In this document: in pieces, positions 7,183-16,589 of the stretch
Layout of the letters: each line of letters opens with the position of its first letter
How positions within the stretch are numbered: the first letter of the stretch is position 1
Assembly (NCBI RefSeq): GCF_900166635.1
Contig: NZ_LT800497.1
Coordinates: 2,466,344-2,530,343 of the forward strand
Direction of reading: 5' to 3'
Length of the DNA stretch: 64,000 bases
DNA from: Oceanobacillus timonensis
GTDB lineage: Bacteria > Bacillota > Bacilli > Bacillales > Amphibacillaceae
Translations under genes and position numbers: made by a program
The notes under the pieces: model-generated
The model's database searches: none
What the model saw: only the letters and a program-made list of their open reading frames with translations
What the model was told of the DNA's origin: nothing

Positions 7183-8922
7183 TTAAACATGCTGGCTATT
7201 ATTATTCGTCTGGACCAGTTGGCCTCCCTCATCAAGAAATGTAATAATCCCTTCCGCTGCACGGTACGCTAGTGCACCAACCGTACCAGTAGGGTTGTAA
7301 CCGCCATTATGCGCAAAAGCAGAAGCACCAACAACAAACAAATTATCCACATCCCACATTTGCGAGTAATTATTAACTGCAGAAGTATCTGGATCATCGC
7401 CCATAATGACACCGCCTGTATTATGAGTGGTTTGATATGGAACAATATCATAATGTTCACTGATTTCTCTCACATCCACTTTATCCGCACCCATCTCTTT
7501 CAAGATATCTCCGGCTTTTTCCGAAAGATAGCGATGTAAGTTTCGATCCTGCTCGGTAAAGTCATATGTTAACTTCAATAAAGGATTACCGTAGGCATCT
7601 TTATAATTTTTATCCAAACTTAAGTAATTATTGCGATGCGGCATGGAAGCTCCTTGTGCACTGACAGATAAGGAGCGGTTGAAATAATGTAATGACTGTT
7701 CTTTAAATTCCCTGCCCCATGATGCCGTGCCCTTTGGAACTGGGTTGCTTTCAATTGGCCGGCGCCCTGTTTGTGTAATTGATAAGGAACCGCCATGAAT
7801 AAAATCCAAATCTTTGTGATCGAAATTATCTCCATTGTAATCATCTACGGTAGCTCCAAGCGAGCCGGCCCCCATAAAAGTGTTAAACTTCTCATTTTCA
7901 AAGAAGCCCGTCGCACCTGCGCCGATTTGGTAGCAATAATTTTTGCCGATAACGCCTTTTCCTGTTTCGGGATTATATGGTTCGCCAATTTCTGATTGGA
8001 GCAGCAAACGCGTATTATTTAATACATAGCTGGTCAAGATGACAACATCTGCGAGTTGTTCAAATTCTTCTCCTGTTTGCACATCGACATAACGGACGCC
8101 AGTTGCCTTCCCGTCATTATGAAGAATCTCAACAACATTGGAATCTGGCCGTAATTCAAAGTTCCCCGTTTTCTTTGCCGTAGGAAGAACAGTAATATTA
8201 GGACTGGATTTCGCCCCATATTCACAACCAAACCGCTCACAGAATCCACAATACTGACAAGCATTGATTGTTTCACCATCCGGATTTTCATACGCCTCAG
8301 ATAAATTGGCGGAAGGCATCTGGACGGGATGGAGTTTTAAATTCTTCGCAGCTTTTTTAAAACGATCCAGGATGGGAGAGCTTTTCATTGGCCCTGTCGG
8401 ATAAGCGTTCTCTCGAGGAGCCCCCATTGGATTCTCTTCCCCGCTGATACCGGTGGTTTGTTCAAATTGGTAAAAATAAGGCTCTAACTCTTCATAAGTG
8501 ATTCCCCAGTCTTGTAACGTATAATCGTCACTAAGCTTGTCCTTTCCATATTTCTCATCTGTTTTTGATTTGATTTGCAAGTCATATGGCAAGAAACGCC
8601 AAGTATGGCCATTCCAATGATCACCAGCTCCTCCGACTCCTTCTCCGAGAAGAAAGGAACCTAATTGTCTCATGGGCAGGGCATGTTCATCAGGATTATT
8701 TCGAAATGTGATGGTTTCTTTTGAGGTATCTTGCATCAGCCCATACCGGACAGCGTAACGATATTCATCATGTATCATTTGAAAATCCTCTGTTCCTCTG
8801 TCACTGCCCCGTTCCAACCCAACTACTTTATACCCTTCCTTTGCCAGCTCTGCGGCAATAATACCACCGGTCCAGCCGACTCCAACAGTAACTGCGTCTA
8901 CTTTGTCCAATTTTTTTGCCAT
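7183..8922 (-). CDS. GMC-family FAD dehydrogenase (gluconate dehydrogenase large-subunit type)
   Basis: Flavoprotein of 579 residues. The N-terminal FAD motif reads VGVGWTGG (about 13-20), and the C-terminal GMC_oxred_C region carries HNTGG and GGYNPTGTVGALAYRAAEGI. A cysteine cluster C222-x2-C-x2-C-x4-C matches the position of the iron-sulfur-binding cysteines in bacterial FAD glucose and gluconate dehydrogenases, so this is an electron-transferring dehydrogenase and not an oxidase. It follows the gamma-subunit gene by 21 bases (operon). No cytochrome c subunit is encoded nearby, so the electron acceptor is open. The sugar or polyol substrate is not predictable. Confidence 0.85.
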   Translation of the reverse strand: MAKKLDKVDAVTVGVGWTGGIIAAELAKEGYKVVGLERGSDRGTEDFQMIHDEYRYAVRYGLMQDTSKETITFRNNPDEHALPMRQLGSFLLGEGVGGAGDHWNGHTWRFLPYDLQIKSKTDEKYGKDKLSDDYTLQDWGITYEELEPYFYQFEQTTGISGEENPMGAPRENAYPTGPMKSSPILDRFKKAAKNLKLHPVQMPSANLSEAYENPDGETINACQYCGFCERFGCEYGAKSSPNITVLPTAKKTGNFELRPDSNVVEILHNDGKATGVRYVDVQTGEEFEQLADVVILTSYVLNNTRLLLQSEIGEPYNPETGKGVIGKNYCYQIGAGATGFFENEKFNTFMGAGSLGATVDDYNGDNFDHKDLDFIHGGSLSITQTGRRPIESNPVPKGTASWGREFKEQSLHYFNRSLSVSAQGASMPHRNNYLSLDKNYKDAYGNPLLKLTYDFTEQDRNLHRYLSEKAGDILKEMGADKVDVREISEHYDIVPYQTTHNTGGVIMGDDPDTSAVNNYSQMWDVDNLFVVGASAFAHNGGYNPTGTVGALAYRAAEGIITFLDEGGQLVQTNNNSQHV

Positions 8923-8943
8923 TAAAAAAACCTCCTCATCGTA

Positions 8944-9693
8944 TTACAAATGATCGTTTAATGCTTTTGGTTCCATTTCTATAAACTTTTCATCTTCAAT
9001 TTTGTCGTTATAACTCATTTGACTGCCCGGGTACTCTTTCATTTTCCAACCGCGCATCTCGTCATTCCCGCCATATAAAGGATCAGCATAGGCGCCTGCA
9101 AGCGTGGCAGATCGCAGCATATTGAAAAATGCAGAGGAGGCGACCCCTTTTAATGTCACTTCATCATTTTCAAATTTCTGCAATATCTCATCTTGCTGTT
9201 CTCCTTCCAAGTCTGTGAATGACGTTTCATGTTTCTTTTGACTTTCCTGCTCCAATGCGCGAATTCCTTGCATAAAAATTTCATGACGTTTTAATGCGGA
9301 TTGATACCCTTGAAAAGGAGTTCCAGTTCGAAACGGTCCTTGCATGTATTCGTTATCATTATTTCCATATGATCCTGCCAATTGATGATCAATAAAATAA
9401 GGGACTCCAAGCGCTAAAGCACCAGGTCCATTATCATCTTCCGGAAATATACGCTCCGTTGCTGCACCAAGCGTATTAAAATCAGCATGCCTTGTGAAAT
9501 ACATTAAGGCTTGGTTGAAATTCCCTGCTTCTTTCACAGAAGGTGCAGGAGCTTGTTTCGATCCTGAACCACCAAAATTCACGCCAAACACAGAACCTAT
9601 CAAACCACCGCCAATAAGACCTCCCGCTACATAACTGGAATTCTTTACAAATTTTCTGCGTGACAACTTCGACCCCTTTGATTCTTCAGCCAT
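8944..9693 (-). CDS. Gluconate 2-dehydrogenase subunit 3 (gamma) family protein
   Basis: Small subunit and export partner of the GMC dehydrogenase that follows it. It has a twin-arginine signal (SRRKFVKNSSYVAGGLIGGGLIG) at the N-terminus and the family's helical body with FNTLGAATERIFPEDDNGPGA. In this family the gamma subunit carries the only Tat signal and drags the cofactor-loaded large subunit across the membrane. ATG at 9693 is chosen because AAAGGCGGG lies just upstream; the frame extends 7 codons further without a site. First gene of a two-gene operon. Confidence 0.85.
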   Translation of the reverse strand: MAEESKGSKLSRRKFVKNSSYVAGGLIGGGLIGSVFGVNFGGSGSKQAPAPSVKEAGNFNQALMYFTRHADFNTLGAATERIFPEDDNGPGALALGVPYFIDHQLAGSYGNNDNEYMQGPFRTGTPFQGYQSALKRHEIFMQGIRALEQESQKKHETSFTDLEGEQQDEILQKFENDEVTLKGVASSAFFNMLRSATLAGAYADPLYGGNDEMRGWKMKEYPGSQMSYNDKIEDEKFIEMEPKALNDHL

Positions 9694-10207
9694 TTTACTT
9701 CCCGCCTTTCTCAAACTGTTAAACTACTTTCTATTTCGTGTATAAAAAATGGGAATATCCTAAAGCTGTGTGCCCCACTTTAGGTGTCTATATAACAAAA
9801 TAGGAAATACCTATAGAGTCTCAATAAAACGCATTTTATATGAGTTACCAGGGTATAAAACCAACAGTAAAATTTATCCATTCATATGTGACAAACATAT
9901 ACCTTCCTTCATTTCATTGATTGATACATGTATATGTCTTCTCTTATTGTCTTATACCTTATTAGATTAAAAACAAAAAGTTATGTCTCTGTTTTAAGTG
10001 AACATAACTATGGATACAACTATGAGGAAGGATTCATTTGGCGTCTATAGTGTGCAGCTTATTAGCATAATCATTATGAAATCTACAATCTTTCAACCAT
10101 CTTTCTTGATGGATTATTTCTTACAGATTGCAAATTGTAACGATTAACCGTATTATCAAAGGATAAGCTACTGAAAACGGAACCCTGTATGAAAGGAGCA
10201 AAATAAA
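9694..10207. other. Divergent intergenic region
   Basis: About 510 bases between the Tat-exported subunit gene and the hydrolase. A weak general-stress (sigma-B-like) promoter reads GTTTTA (9825-9830), 12 bases, AGGTAT (9807-9812) towards the dehydrogenase operon. CCTAAAG/CTTTAGG (about 9760-9785) can form a small hairpin. No gene seen. Confidence 0.3.
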
Positions 10208-11032
10208 TTGAGTATGATTGAATTGGAAGGTGCAAACATTCATTATGAAACAATAGGACAAGGACCTATTTTAATCTTTATTCCAGGTGCGAATGGAACG
10301 GGGGATATTTTTATCCCTTTAGCAAAACAATTACAGGACCAATTTACTGTCATTGCTGTAGATCGTCGAGGTTATGGGCAAAGTAAATTAACGAAACCTT
10401 TGCCTAAATATGCAGAGGACCCTCATAACCAGTATCGCGTAAAATGTGACGCGGAAGATATTGCTGCTTTAGCCAAACATTTAAGCAATGAACCAGTCTA
10501 TATTCTGGGTTCCAGCTCAGGCTCTATCGTCGCAATGCATGTATTAAAAGAGCATCCTGACATTGTTAAAAAGATTGCCTTTCATGAACCGCCAATCAAT
10601 TCTTTTTTGCCGGACAGGAAAAAATGGCAAGAAGAAAATGAAGACATTGTGCAAACAGCCTTCCATCAAAATATGAATGTAGCGATGAAAAAATTTGCTA
10701 CAGCATTAAATGTGGCTCCTATAGATGCAAAGAGTATGTCAAAACCTGCTGATACAGATGGAGATTCTAAAAGAGTACAAGAAATGCTAAATTGGTTCCG
10801 TTATGAAATTCGTCAATATACAAGTTCAGATATCACTTTAGATGATTTCCAACCATATATTGACCGCATTGTCTTATTAAATGGATTGGATTCAAAAGGT
10901 TCTTTTCCGCAAGATGTTAACCAATACATTTCTGAGCAGCTTGGTTTAGAAATTATAAATATTCCTGGCGGGCATTTGGGTTATATTCAAAAGTCGGAAG
11001 AATTCGCAAAAGCGCTAATAACAATGTTCTAA
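10208..11032 (+). CDS. Alpha/beta hydrolase
   Basis: Cytoplasmic hydrolase of 274 residues. The nucleophile elbow is GSSSGS (about residues 100-105), an oxyanion strand IFIPGANG lies near 24-31, the strand-loop [10 protein letters not shown] follows, and the catalytic His is probably in GGHLGYI near the C-terminus. TTG at 10208 is taken as start because AAAGGAG lies 9 bases upstream; an ATG two codons later is possible. The substrate is unknown. It is monocistronic, with a hairpin (11068-11107) between it and the convergent lipoprotein gene. Confidence 0.85.
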   Translation: MSMIELEGANIHYETIGQGPILIFIPGANGTGDIFIPLAKQLQDQFTVIAVDRRGYGQSKLTKPLPKYAEDPHNQYRVKCDAEDIAALAKHLSNEPVYILGSSSGSIVAMHVLKEHPDIVKKIAFHEPPINSFLPDRKKWQEENEDIVQTAFHQNMNVAMKKFATALNVAPIDAKSMSKPADTDGDSKRVQEMLNWFRYEIRQYTSSDITLDDFQPYIDRIVLLNGLDSKGSFPQDVNQYISEQLGLEIINIPGGHLGYIQKSEEFAKALITMF

Positions 11033-11067
11033 ATAAACCAATCTCCCCTGCTGAAATATTAAAGACA

Positions 11068-11107
11068 CAAAAGCTACGTCTGCGATATCGCGGACGTAGC
11101 TTTTGTG
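11068..11107. terminator. Hairpin between convergent genes
   Basis: CACAAAAGCTACGTC pairs with GACGTAGCTTTTGTG around a 12-base loop. The A and T runs are inside the stem, which suits a bidirectional terminator between 10208-11032 (+) and 11142-12371 (-). Confidence 0.65.
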
Positions 11108-11141
11108 ACTTATGTCAGTGAAACTGCGATAAATTATTTCT

Positions 11142-12371
11142 TCATTCGAATTCCTTCTCCTCTACTTTCCCCGTCTCTTTATCTACCAAATACCAGCCTA
11201 TCGTATTTGTCATCTGCACCTCATCGTCTTCTCCCGCATATACAAATGCTTGAACAGTAAAATACCCATCTTCATCTTCATGGACCATGGTTTTCACATC
11301 TTCCCGATCAACGTCTTTATGCTCATCCACATAATCAAATACATTGCTTGTAGCATCTTCTTCTGTCAACTTGGCATTTTCTTCTTGTCCGCTTGTATCT
11401 GATGCATCTTCAGATGAGTTATCATTATCTGCAGCGTCATTTGTATTATCATCCGTTTCCTCTAACAATGGATAAACGGAAATAACCTGGTCTGTTTCGT
11501 TCACAAGTTTAAGTTCCTCGACTTCAAAATCAAGCGCAGCTAACTGAAGAACTTGCTCAAAATCTTCACGTTCTTGTTGTGATGCTTCTGTCCCCTCATC
11601 GATACGGTATTTAACAGTCGCTTGGTTCCCATCAATCATTGCTTCTTCCATTTCTAAGCCTTCATAAATACCAGAATAATAATCTTCATCATCCGTATAC
11701 GTTTCTTCTCCCGCAACAGCTCCGCTTATATAAGTGTGTTCCCCCTGTTCCGTTTTTTCTGGATTCATAACATAATATCCTCGATTTGGCTCTTGTTCTA
11801 TTTCTATCGGCTCTTCCCAATGATTTTCAGCAAAAGTCAGCCCTCTTTCTCCATCCTGATTCAAAAGGTTAAACGCATCTAATCCATAGCGAAAACCAAT
11901 CTCATTCATTACTTCCCAAAATTGCGCAGATTCGGTTGACGCCATACTTAAATCATCATCCTCATTAAAGTATAAGTTCGCTTGCGTTCCGTCGACCTCA
12001 AATTTAGTCGTGGCAGAAAACAGGTTACGTTGTGAAGAATCACTTTCCATTAAAGATTGATGTAAGCGCTCCTCGCGTGTCAAATCATCTGTTGTCCGTG
12101 TGAAGTGAAGCAATAAATCCGTCCCTTCCAGCCATTCACCGTAGATCAAGTAATCTCTAGAGACTTGCTCTTCCGTATAATCCTGTTCTTCTGCTTCGTT
12201 ATCCTGCTCGATTCCCTCTTCATTATTTTCTGCCGCATCATCAGACACAGCATCTCCCTCTGCATCGTTTGATTCTGTAGCATCCGTAGAGTCTGTTTCA
12301 TTTGTATTATTGCAAGCTGCAAACACAAAACAAATTAAAAATAGTCCTAAAACAACACCTATTTTCTTCAA
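11142..12371 (-). CDS. Acidic lipoprotein of unknown function
   Basis: Exported lipoprotein of about 409 residues. Signal peptide KKIGVVLGLFLICFVFAAC with lipobox FAAC, then a long Asp/Glu/Asn-rich linker typical of halotolerant bacilli, then a globular part with no recognised fold. TTG at 12371 is preferred because GGAGGGG lies 5 bases upstream; the 20 extra codons before it do not look like a signal peptide. A second low-complexity acidic stretch (about 310-335) separates the last 75 residues. A second, smaller lipoprotein gene lies 142 bases upstream on the same strand. Confidence 0.75.
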   Translation of the reverse strand: MKKIGVVLGLFLICFVFAACNNTNETDSTDATESNDAEGDAVSDDAAENNEEGIEQDNEAEEQDYTEEQVSRDYLIYGEWLEGTDLLLHFTRTTDDLTREERLHQSLMESDSSQRNLFSATTKFEVDGTQANLYFNEDDDLSMASTESAQFWEVMNEIGFRYGLDAFNLLNQDGERGLTFAENHWEEPIEIEQEPNRGYYVMNPEKTEQGEHTYISGAVAGEETYTDDEDYYSGIYEGLEMEEAMIDGNQATVKYRIDEGTEASQQEREDFEQVLQLAALDFEVEELKLVNETDQVISVYPLLEETDDNTNDAADNDNSSEDASDTSGQEENAKLTEEDATSNVFDYVDEHKDVDREDVKTMVHEDEDGYFTVQAFVYAGEDDEVQMTNTIGWYLVDKETGKVEEKEFE

Positions 12372-12513
12372 AATAACCCCTCCAAAATAAAGGCTTCGTT
12401 TTAGAACTATTCCCGAGATTTGAAAAATCAAACTATTTTTACTTTCTAAAGCCGAACAAGACTTTAGTTATATGTAAAACGCAACGATTTATTTACTAAA
12501 AACAGCTCTTTCT

Positions 12514-12939
12514 TTATTCTTGCTCCACTGTATATCGAACTTGTTTAAAGACAGTAATATCTCCAGAGTCTTCGTCATTACTTGTTTGTATCAATTGTAT
12601 TTTTGAATCATAATCTGTTCGAAGCGCATCGTTGATATCACCGATGTTAAATGTGTATACTTTGTCATTCTCCATCTTATCTTCAAAGATGGTCTCATTC
12701 GCTACAGAAATAAACGTGGTTTTATCCTCATCGATACCATTGACCTTAATTGCAATTTCATTATCTGCAGTAGTAATCGTTGGGGTGACTAATTCCATCG
12801 CCCCTTCCCCTGTATCTTGATTAACAGCTACTTCTAAGTCGCCTTGTTCTGCTTCAGTGAACAACTCTTCGGCTATGGAACAGCCAGTCAGTATTTGCAG
12901 CAGTATCGTTGCTAATAGAACAATCCGAATCTGTTTCAT
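12514..12939 (-). CDS. Small lipoprotein of unknown function
   Basis: Lipoprotein of 141 residues with signal peptide MKQIRIVLLATILLQILTGC (lipobox LTGC). The mature part looks like one beta-rich domain (repeated V/I alternation, TPTITTADNEIAIKVNG) and may be an immunoglobulin-like fold; no family is recognised. ATG at 12939 is taken because GGGG precedes it at the right distance. Same strand as the larger lipoprotein gene downstream, perhaps co-expressed. Confidence 0.7.
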   Translation of the reverse strand: MKQIRIVLLATILLQILTGCSIAEELFTEAEQGDLEVAVNQDTGEGAMELVTPTITTADNEIAIKVNGIDEDKTTFISVANETIFEDKMENDKVYTFNIGDINDALRTDYDSKIQLIQTSNDEDSGDITVFKQVRYTVEQE

Positions 12940-13060
12940 TTCTTTTCCCCTTTCTCGCTCTCCCATTTCCTATCCATGTACTACTTGAAAAGTACACTAG
13001 TATAAAGGTAATTGCAACTGCTTTTTTATACAACATTACAAGTTGATAAAATGGATAAAT

Positions 13061-13090
13061 AAAAAGCAACGGCTGCAATAACCGCTGCTC
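13061..13090 (-). terminator. Rho-independent terminator
   Basis: Stem GCAACGG (13066-13072) with CCGCTGC (13082-13088), including one G-U pair, followed on the minus strand by TTTTTATTT. It lies 160 bases beyond the uroporphyrinogen-III-synthase-like gene. Confidence 0.55.
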
Positions 13091-13250
13091 TTTACCTTCA
13101 TTCTATTAACATTATAGATGTCCTTATTTTTTATTACGTATTATTGCGATAAATTTCCTTCGAATAACTGGAAGTAACGTAATCAAACCAATAATTGCTA
13201 GAATAACACTAACCGAAAACTGACATCGGCAAAAATATTTGTAGCCTTTT

Positions 13251-14042
13251 CTATGAGAACTGTTTATTTAGTTCTACAACCATTGCTCCCATTTTAGGTT
13301 TCATTGGCTGAAATACGTTGTCAACGCCATTCTTCTCTAATTCAGCCGCAGTCACCTTGCCTATCGCTGCTGCTAAAACTCCTTGATTAAAGGCTTCCGC
13401 CAATTTCTCCTTATCCTCCTTCATAAATAGATTTCGCACCTGTGTTTTACTGGTAAAAACAACAGCATCGACATGTTGAAGAAGGATTGTTTCTTTCAGT
13501 GTCGATAAAACCTGTTGATCCGGTTCTTTATAGGAATATGGCTTAGATAAATAAACATCATACCCAAGCTGCTCCAGACTTCTTTTTAAATACGCATCGT
13601 CTTCATTATATGTCTGCAAATAAATTTGTTTTCCTTCATCCTGTTTTGCAGGAGGTAACGATTCAAGCAAATTCTCCATTGTGCCATCTGCAGAAAGAAT
13701 GCTTGGTGTCAGTTGATGCTGTTTCATCCACTTTGTTGTTTTACTGCCGCGAATCGCGAGTTTTGAGCTTTTTAGTTTGTCTATGAAGCTATGATGGATA
13801 TTGAGTTTCTGTGCGGATTGTTCTAGCGTTTCTGCTCCTATTCCAGTAGTTAATATGATCAAGTCAAATGTGTTTTCAATCAGCGTTTTTACATCGTTTT
13901 CACAAATCGAATCATTAAGCTGATATGCTCCTTGAATCGGTAATTGCATTGTGTTTCCGCCTTGTTTACTAATCATCGTATCGATTGCTTCTGCCTGACG
14001 AGATGCAGCCACAGCCACTTTCTTTCCATTAAGTCCGTTCAT
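13251..14042 (-). CDS. Uroporphyrinogen-III synthase family protein
   Basis: Protein of 263 residues with the two-lobed HemD layout: N-terminal lobe starting GKKVAVAASRQAEA, then TGIGAETL near residue 65-72 and a second lobe with DAVVFTSKTQVRNLF and IGKVTAAELEKNGV near the end. The family cyclises hydroxymethylbilane to uroporphyrinogen III. The gene stands alone, not in a hem operon, so it may be a second copy or a divergent member of other function. AAGGAG lies 6 bases before the ATG. Confidence 0.75.
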   Translation of the reverse strand: MNGLNGKKVAVAASRQAEAIDTMISKQGGNTMQLPIQGAYQLNDSICENDVKTLIENTFDLIILTTGIGAETLEQSAQKLNIHHSFIDKLKSSKLAIRGSKTTKWMKQHQLTPSILSADGTMENLLESLPPAKQDEGKQIYLQTYNEDDAYLKRSLEQLGYDVYLSKPYSYKEPDQQVLSTLKETILLQHVDAVVFTSKTQVRNLFMKEDKEKLAEAFNQGVLAAAIGKVTAAELEKNGVDNVFQPMKPKMGAMVVELNKQFS

Positions 14043-14183
14043 ATATTTCTCCTTTTTTAGTCATTTTTACATTATTTATAATTATATCCATCTATCTCTT
14101 CCATCCTTCATTTATGGATATTATAACATAGGGGCATCTCGATAGTCTGAAATCTTTTTTTATTTTTTCTGATAGTTATTTAT

Positions 14184-14220
14184 AAAAAGCTGTTTATCTT
14201 TAAGAAAATAAGCAGCTCTT
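14184..14220 (-). terminator. Rho-independent terminator
   Basis: Stem AAGAGCTG/CAGCTTTTT (complement arms at about 14184-14192 and 14213-14220), followed on the minus strand by T-rich sequence. It follows the MFS gene that stops at 14264. Confidence 0.55.
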
Positions 14221-14263
14221 ACCCCTGAAAAAAATTAGCTAATTATATCGTTATGGATCATTT

Positions 14264-15562
14264 TTATTTCATATTATTCTCTGAACGGTTTCTTTCCCCC
14301 TTGATAGACCAAATCACAATAGGAATAAGTATCAAAGATAAAACACCGCCCACAAGCGACAACATCTCGTAACTTGACCCAGCAACTACCATTCCTGACA
14401 TAGCACCGCCACTCGCACCAGCTAATGCAATAAACACATCCACTGTTCCTTGCGTCTTCGCACGCGTTTCAGGCTCAGTGGAATCAACAATTAAAGCTGT
14501 GCCGCTTATTAAGCCAAAATTCCATCCTAACCCGAGCAAAATCAGTGCCACTGTCATGAAAAATAAAGAGCTTCCAGGAGCAATGGCTGCTACAACTCCT
14601 GCAAGAAGCAATGTGGCTCCAGAAGCAACTGCCATCGCAGTACGGCCGACCTTATCTACAAGTACTCCTGTAATGAGTGATGGCAAGTACATTGCACCGA
14701 CATGAAAACCGATGACGAGTCCTATCGCTCGTAGACTATGTCCATGATCTCCCATATGAATAGGAGTCATTGTCATAATGGCAATCATCACAATTTGACT
14801 CAGTACCATGATGATTGCCCCAACGATCATTCCTTTTTTATGAATCAGATTCTGTTGAGTACGAGTACCTTGTTCCTTATGAAGTTTATTTGCATTTATT
14901 TCTAACGCAATCATGAATGGATCTGGACGTAAAAAGATAAACAAGAAAACACCTGCCAATATAAAGGCGGTTGCAGATAAAATAAACGGCCCAGCTAATT
15001 CAGGCACACCAATAGACCGTGCAAAATCCCCCATCACATCAACTAAGTTTGGGCCAGCAACGGCACCAAAAGTTGTAGCAACCATCGCCATACTTACAGC
15101 AGTACCTCGTTGTTTATTCGTTGCCAAATCTGTACCAGCATAACGTGCCTGTAAGTTGGTTGCAGTACCTGCACCATATATGAGTAAAGCAGCAAATAAT
15201 AAAACCACACTATTTAAAACAGCGGCAAGCACTACACCTATTGCTCCAAGTCCGCCCGTTATAAAACCTGTCGCCAAACCCATCCGTCTTCCAAAGCGAT
15301 TGGAAAGTCTTCCTACCACCAATGCAGCTCCCGCTGATCCTAAAGTGAATAAAGCAGCAGGAACTCCTGCAAAAGCATCTGTACCAAGCATTTGTTCAGC
15401 AAGCAGTGCTCCTACCGTTATCCCGGCAGCTAATCCTGCCCCGCCAAACATTTGTGAAATAACGACAATAATCAAGGTACGTTTATACAATTGCTTTTGT
15501 CTTTCTGGATTATCTATATACCCTTGTGCCGAATCGTTCTTTTCATCCGCCAAAATAAACAC
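14264..15562 (-). CDS. MFS transporter
   Basis: Major-facilitator permease of about 432 residues with twelve predicted membrane helices and a long loop between helices 6 and 7 (about 215-240). The first cytoplasmic loop has GRLSNRFGRRMGLATG, the MFS motif A. The substrate is unknown; the general shape is that of a drug or metabolite exporter. The start is uncertain between GTG 15562 (GGGAG six bases upstream) and TTG 15553 (AGAAGG eight bases upstream). Monocistronic. Confidence 0.8.
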   Translation of the reverse strand: MFILADEKNDSAQGYIDNPERQKQLYKRTLIIVVISQMFGGAGLAAGITVGALLAEQMLGTDAFAGVPAALFTLGSAGAALVVGRLSNRFGRRMGLATGFITGGLGAIGVVLAAVLNSVVLLFAALLIYGAGTATNLQARYAGTDLATNKQRGTAVSMAMVATTFGAVAGPNLVDVMGDFARSIGVPELAGPFILSATAFILAGVFLFIFLRPDPFMIALEINANKLHKEQGTRTQQNLIHKKGMIVGAIIMVLSQIVMIAIMTMTPIHMGDHGHSLRAIGLVIGFHVGAMYLPSLITGVLVDKVGRTAMAVASGATLLLAGVVAAIAPGSSLFFMTVALILLGLGWNFGLISGTALIVDSTEPETRAKTQGTVDVFIALAGASGGAMSGMVVAGSSYEMLSLVGGVLSLILIPIVIWSIKGERNRSENNMK

Positions 15563-16003
15563 CTTCTTCTCCCAATCTGTCTCTTCATAAGTACACCTTT
15601 TTAGCCAATGCTCTATAGGCTCATCATTTCTATCTGATTAGCTGAATCTCATCACCAAGTTACTCCTATATAAGTAACGCGAAGAATGAATAAATTCAGA
15701 ATTGGAAGCCACCGCTAGTTCATGAATCATATAGTACACTTCTTTCTGGAACTTTATCATTTTAGCATTATTCGATAGCAAAAAGATTTCCCCAATTCTT
15801 GTAAATGCTTCATAGAACAAACCTTTTAACTTTTTTTCATTATTTAAATGAAAAGATGATGTCTATAATGAGCGTTTAGACATCATCTTTTTATGATACT
15901 ATTGAGTTTAACTTATTTTAATCAATACGATATTTTCTGTACATTGTGACACATTTTAACTAGTTAAGTTCAATACCTTTTCACCACGAGGCACCAACAT
16001 TTC
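15563..16003. other. Intergenic region with terminator-like hairpin
   Basis: About 440 bases. AAAAGATGATGTCTA (15851-15865) pairs with TAGACATCATCTTTT (about 15877-15891) and probably ends the tetR transcript coming from the right. A 60-codon minus-strand frame at 15638-15820 has no ribosome site and was discarded. Confidence 0.5.
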
Positions 16004-16567
16004 TTAAAGTGAAATAATGGAATGAATCTCTTTAGAAACGATGGAATCAAAATAAGAGATGTCTCTGGAGCTTTGAGTAATCAACTGTACTCCTTGAACC
16101 ACTACAAATAGATGATTTGCCATCGTACTTGCCTGTTCTTCCGGAATATGAAATTCCTCTAATTTATTTTGAAGCCACCATACATTTTTATTAAAAAATG
16201 TATTAATCTCTTGCTGCAATTCATCATCCAAAGAAAAAGATTCCATGGACAGCATCGAACATAAACATACTTGGTTATTTTCCTGTAAACTACTTTTAAA
16301 TTGTTCTGTATACGCAGTAAGAACCTCTTCAAGCGAACGAAGATGACGGCATCGGTTATCTAAAGCAGTAAAAAAGTGATTAATATAGTGCTCTAACACA
16401 CTTTTTACCAGATCTGTTTTCGTCGGGAAATAATAATGGATGCTAGCTTTTCTGATGCCTACTATATTCGCGATATCAGCAAAACTAAATCCATTTATGC
16501 CCCTTTCTTGAATCAGTTCTTCTCCTGTTTCAATAATTTTTGTTTCCGTATTTGCTTTTTTTGCCAT
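16004..16567 (-). CDS. TetR/AcrR family regulator
   Basis: DNA-binding repressor of 187 residues. The N-terminal HTH (about 12-55) has the family signature GFSFADIANIVGIRKASIHYYFPTK, followed by an all-helical ligand and dimer domain. It lies 22 bases after the SDR gene in one operon, whose promoter is covered by a perfect inverted repeat (17401-17424), the likely operator. This suggests autoregulation, with induction by a small molecule that the SDR enzyme may act on. Confidence 0.85.
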   Translation of the reverse strand: MAKKANTETKIIETGEELIQERGINGFSFADIANIVGIRKASIHYYFPTKTDLVKSVLEHYINHFFTALDNRCRHLRSLEEVLTAYTEQFKSSLQENNQVCLCSMLSMESFSLDDELQQEINTFFNKNVWWLQNKLEEFHIPEEQASTMANHLFVVVQGVQLITQSSRDISYFDSIVSKEIHSIISL

Positions 16568-16589
16568 TCAATCACCTTTGCCTTTAATA

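Noticed and set aside
15156..15590. 144-codon plus-strand frame
   Set aside because: Antisense to the MFS gene; Pro/Ala/Thr-rich shadow composition.
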